Below are positions 63,527 through 64,000 of a stretch of 64,000 nt of DNA, one piece after another. How positions within the stretch are numbered: the first letter of the stretch is position 1; every line of letters begins with the position of its first letter. Source of the stretch: Cohnella laeviribosi DSM 21336 (lineage in GTDB: Bacteria > Bacillota > Bacilli > Paenibacillales > Paenibacillaceae); NCBI RefSeq assembly GCF_000378425.1, contig NZ_KB899814.1, positions 75,199 to 139,198 of the forward strand. The letters run 5' to 3'. Below the pieces are notes generated by a model. That model was not told where the DNA came from. It saw only the letters and a program-made list of their open reading frames with translations, and did not search any database. The position numbers and the translations under genes are program-made.

Positions 63527-64000
<474 letters not shown>

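Overview
The window is the replication-origin region of a moderately GC-rich, endospore-forming Firmicute, most likely a member of the Paenibacillaceae. The evidence is the gene order rpmH-rnpA-yidC-jag-mnmE-mnmG-rsmG-noc-parA-parB on the minus strand diverging from dnaA-dnaN-rlbA-recF-remB-gyrB-gyrA-16S rRNA on the plus strand, a complete walRKHIJ-htrC operon, a yyaC sporulation gene, and a 16S rRNA 5' end of Bacillales type. Genus cannot be fixed from sequence reading alone.

Layout. 1-6.4 kb is a decaying accessory segment: a two-component system, a small membrane protein and mqo sit among four gene remnants (glycosyltransferase, an unidentified C-terminal fragment, zinc alcohol dehydrogenase, peroxiredoxin). 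6.4-11.2 kb carries small accessory genes (DUF817, an XRE/DUF2975 pair, an HNH nuclease, ywbE, pirin). 11.2-15.5 kb is a heterodimeric multidrug ABC exporter of BmrC/BmrD type, preceded by a long leader with a promoter, a 25-codon leader peptide and two intrinsic terminators. 15.6-24.7 kb is the WalRK cell-wall control operon plus a LysM/G5/M23 endopeptidase. 24.8-28.4 kb holds an unknown membrane-anchored protein, a GntR/ABC cassette and a small repeat array. 28.5-37.4 kb is a minus-strand housekeeping block (purA, dnaB, rplI, gdpP, yybS, rpsR-ssb-rpsF). 37.6-42.3 kb contains yjzC, tRNA-Ser(CGA), DUF951, an MscS-type channel, DUF3343, yyaC, DUF4446 and a cysteine-desulfurase-like enzyme. 42.3-51.8 kb is the parB-to-rpmH block. 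51.8-53.8 kb is the bipartite oriC. The remainder runs from dnaN to the first rRNA operon, which leaves the window inside 16S.

Nearly all core genes are co-oriented with replication away from the origin at about 52-53.8 kb. The main antisense exception right of the origin is a YheC/YheD ATP-grasp gene between gyrB and gyrA. Three parS sites lie left of oriC, one of them inside parB.

The most interesting regulatory structure is the leader upstream of the bmrC-like gene. The end of the leader-peptide ORF is complementary to both arms of a terminator, which suggests ribosome-position-dependent antitermination of a drug exporter. Other signals worth a second look are an operator-like palindrome over the promoter of the GntR/ABC cassette, direct repeats across the XRE/DUF2975 promoter, PurR-type boxes before purA, a DnaA-trio at oriC, and a degenerate palindromic repeat array upstream of the GntR gene. 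No CRISPR array, prophage or intact insertion sequence was seen.
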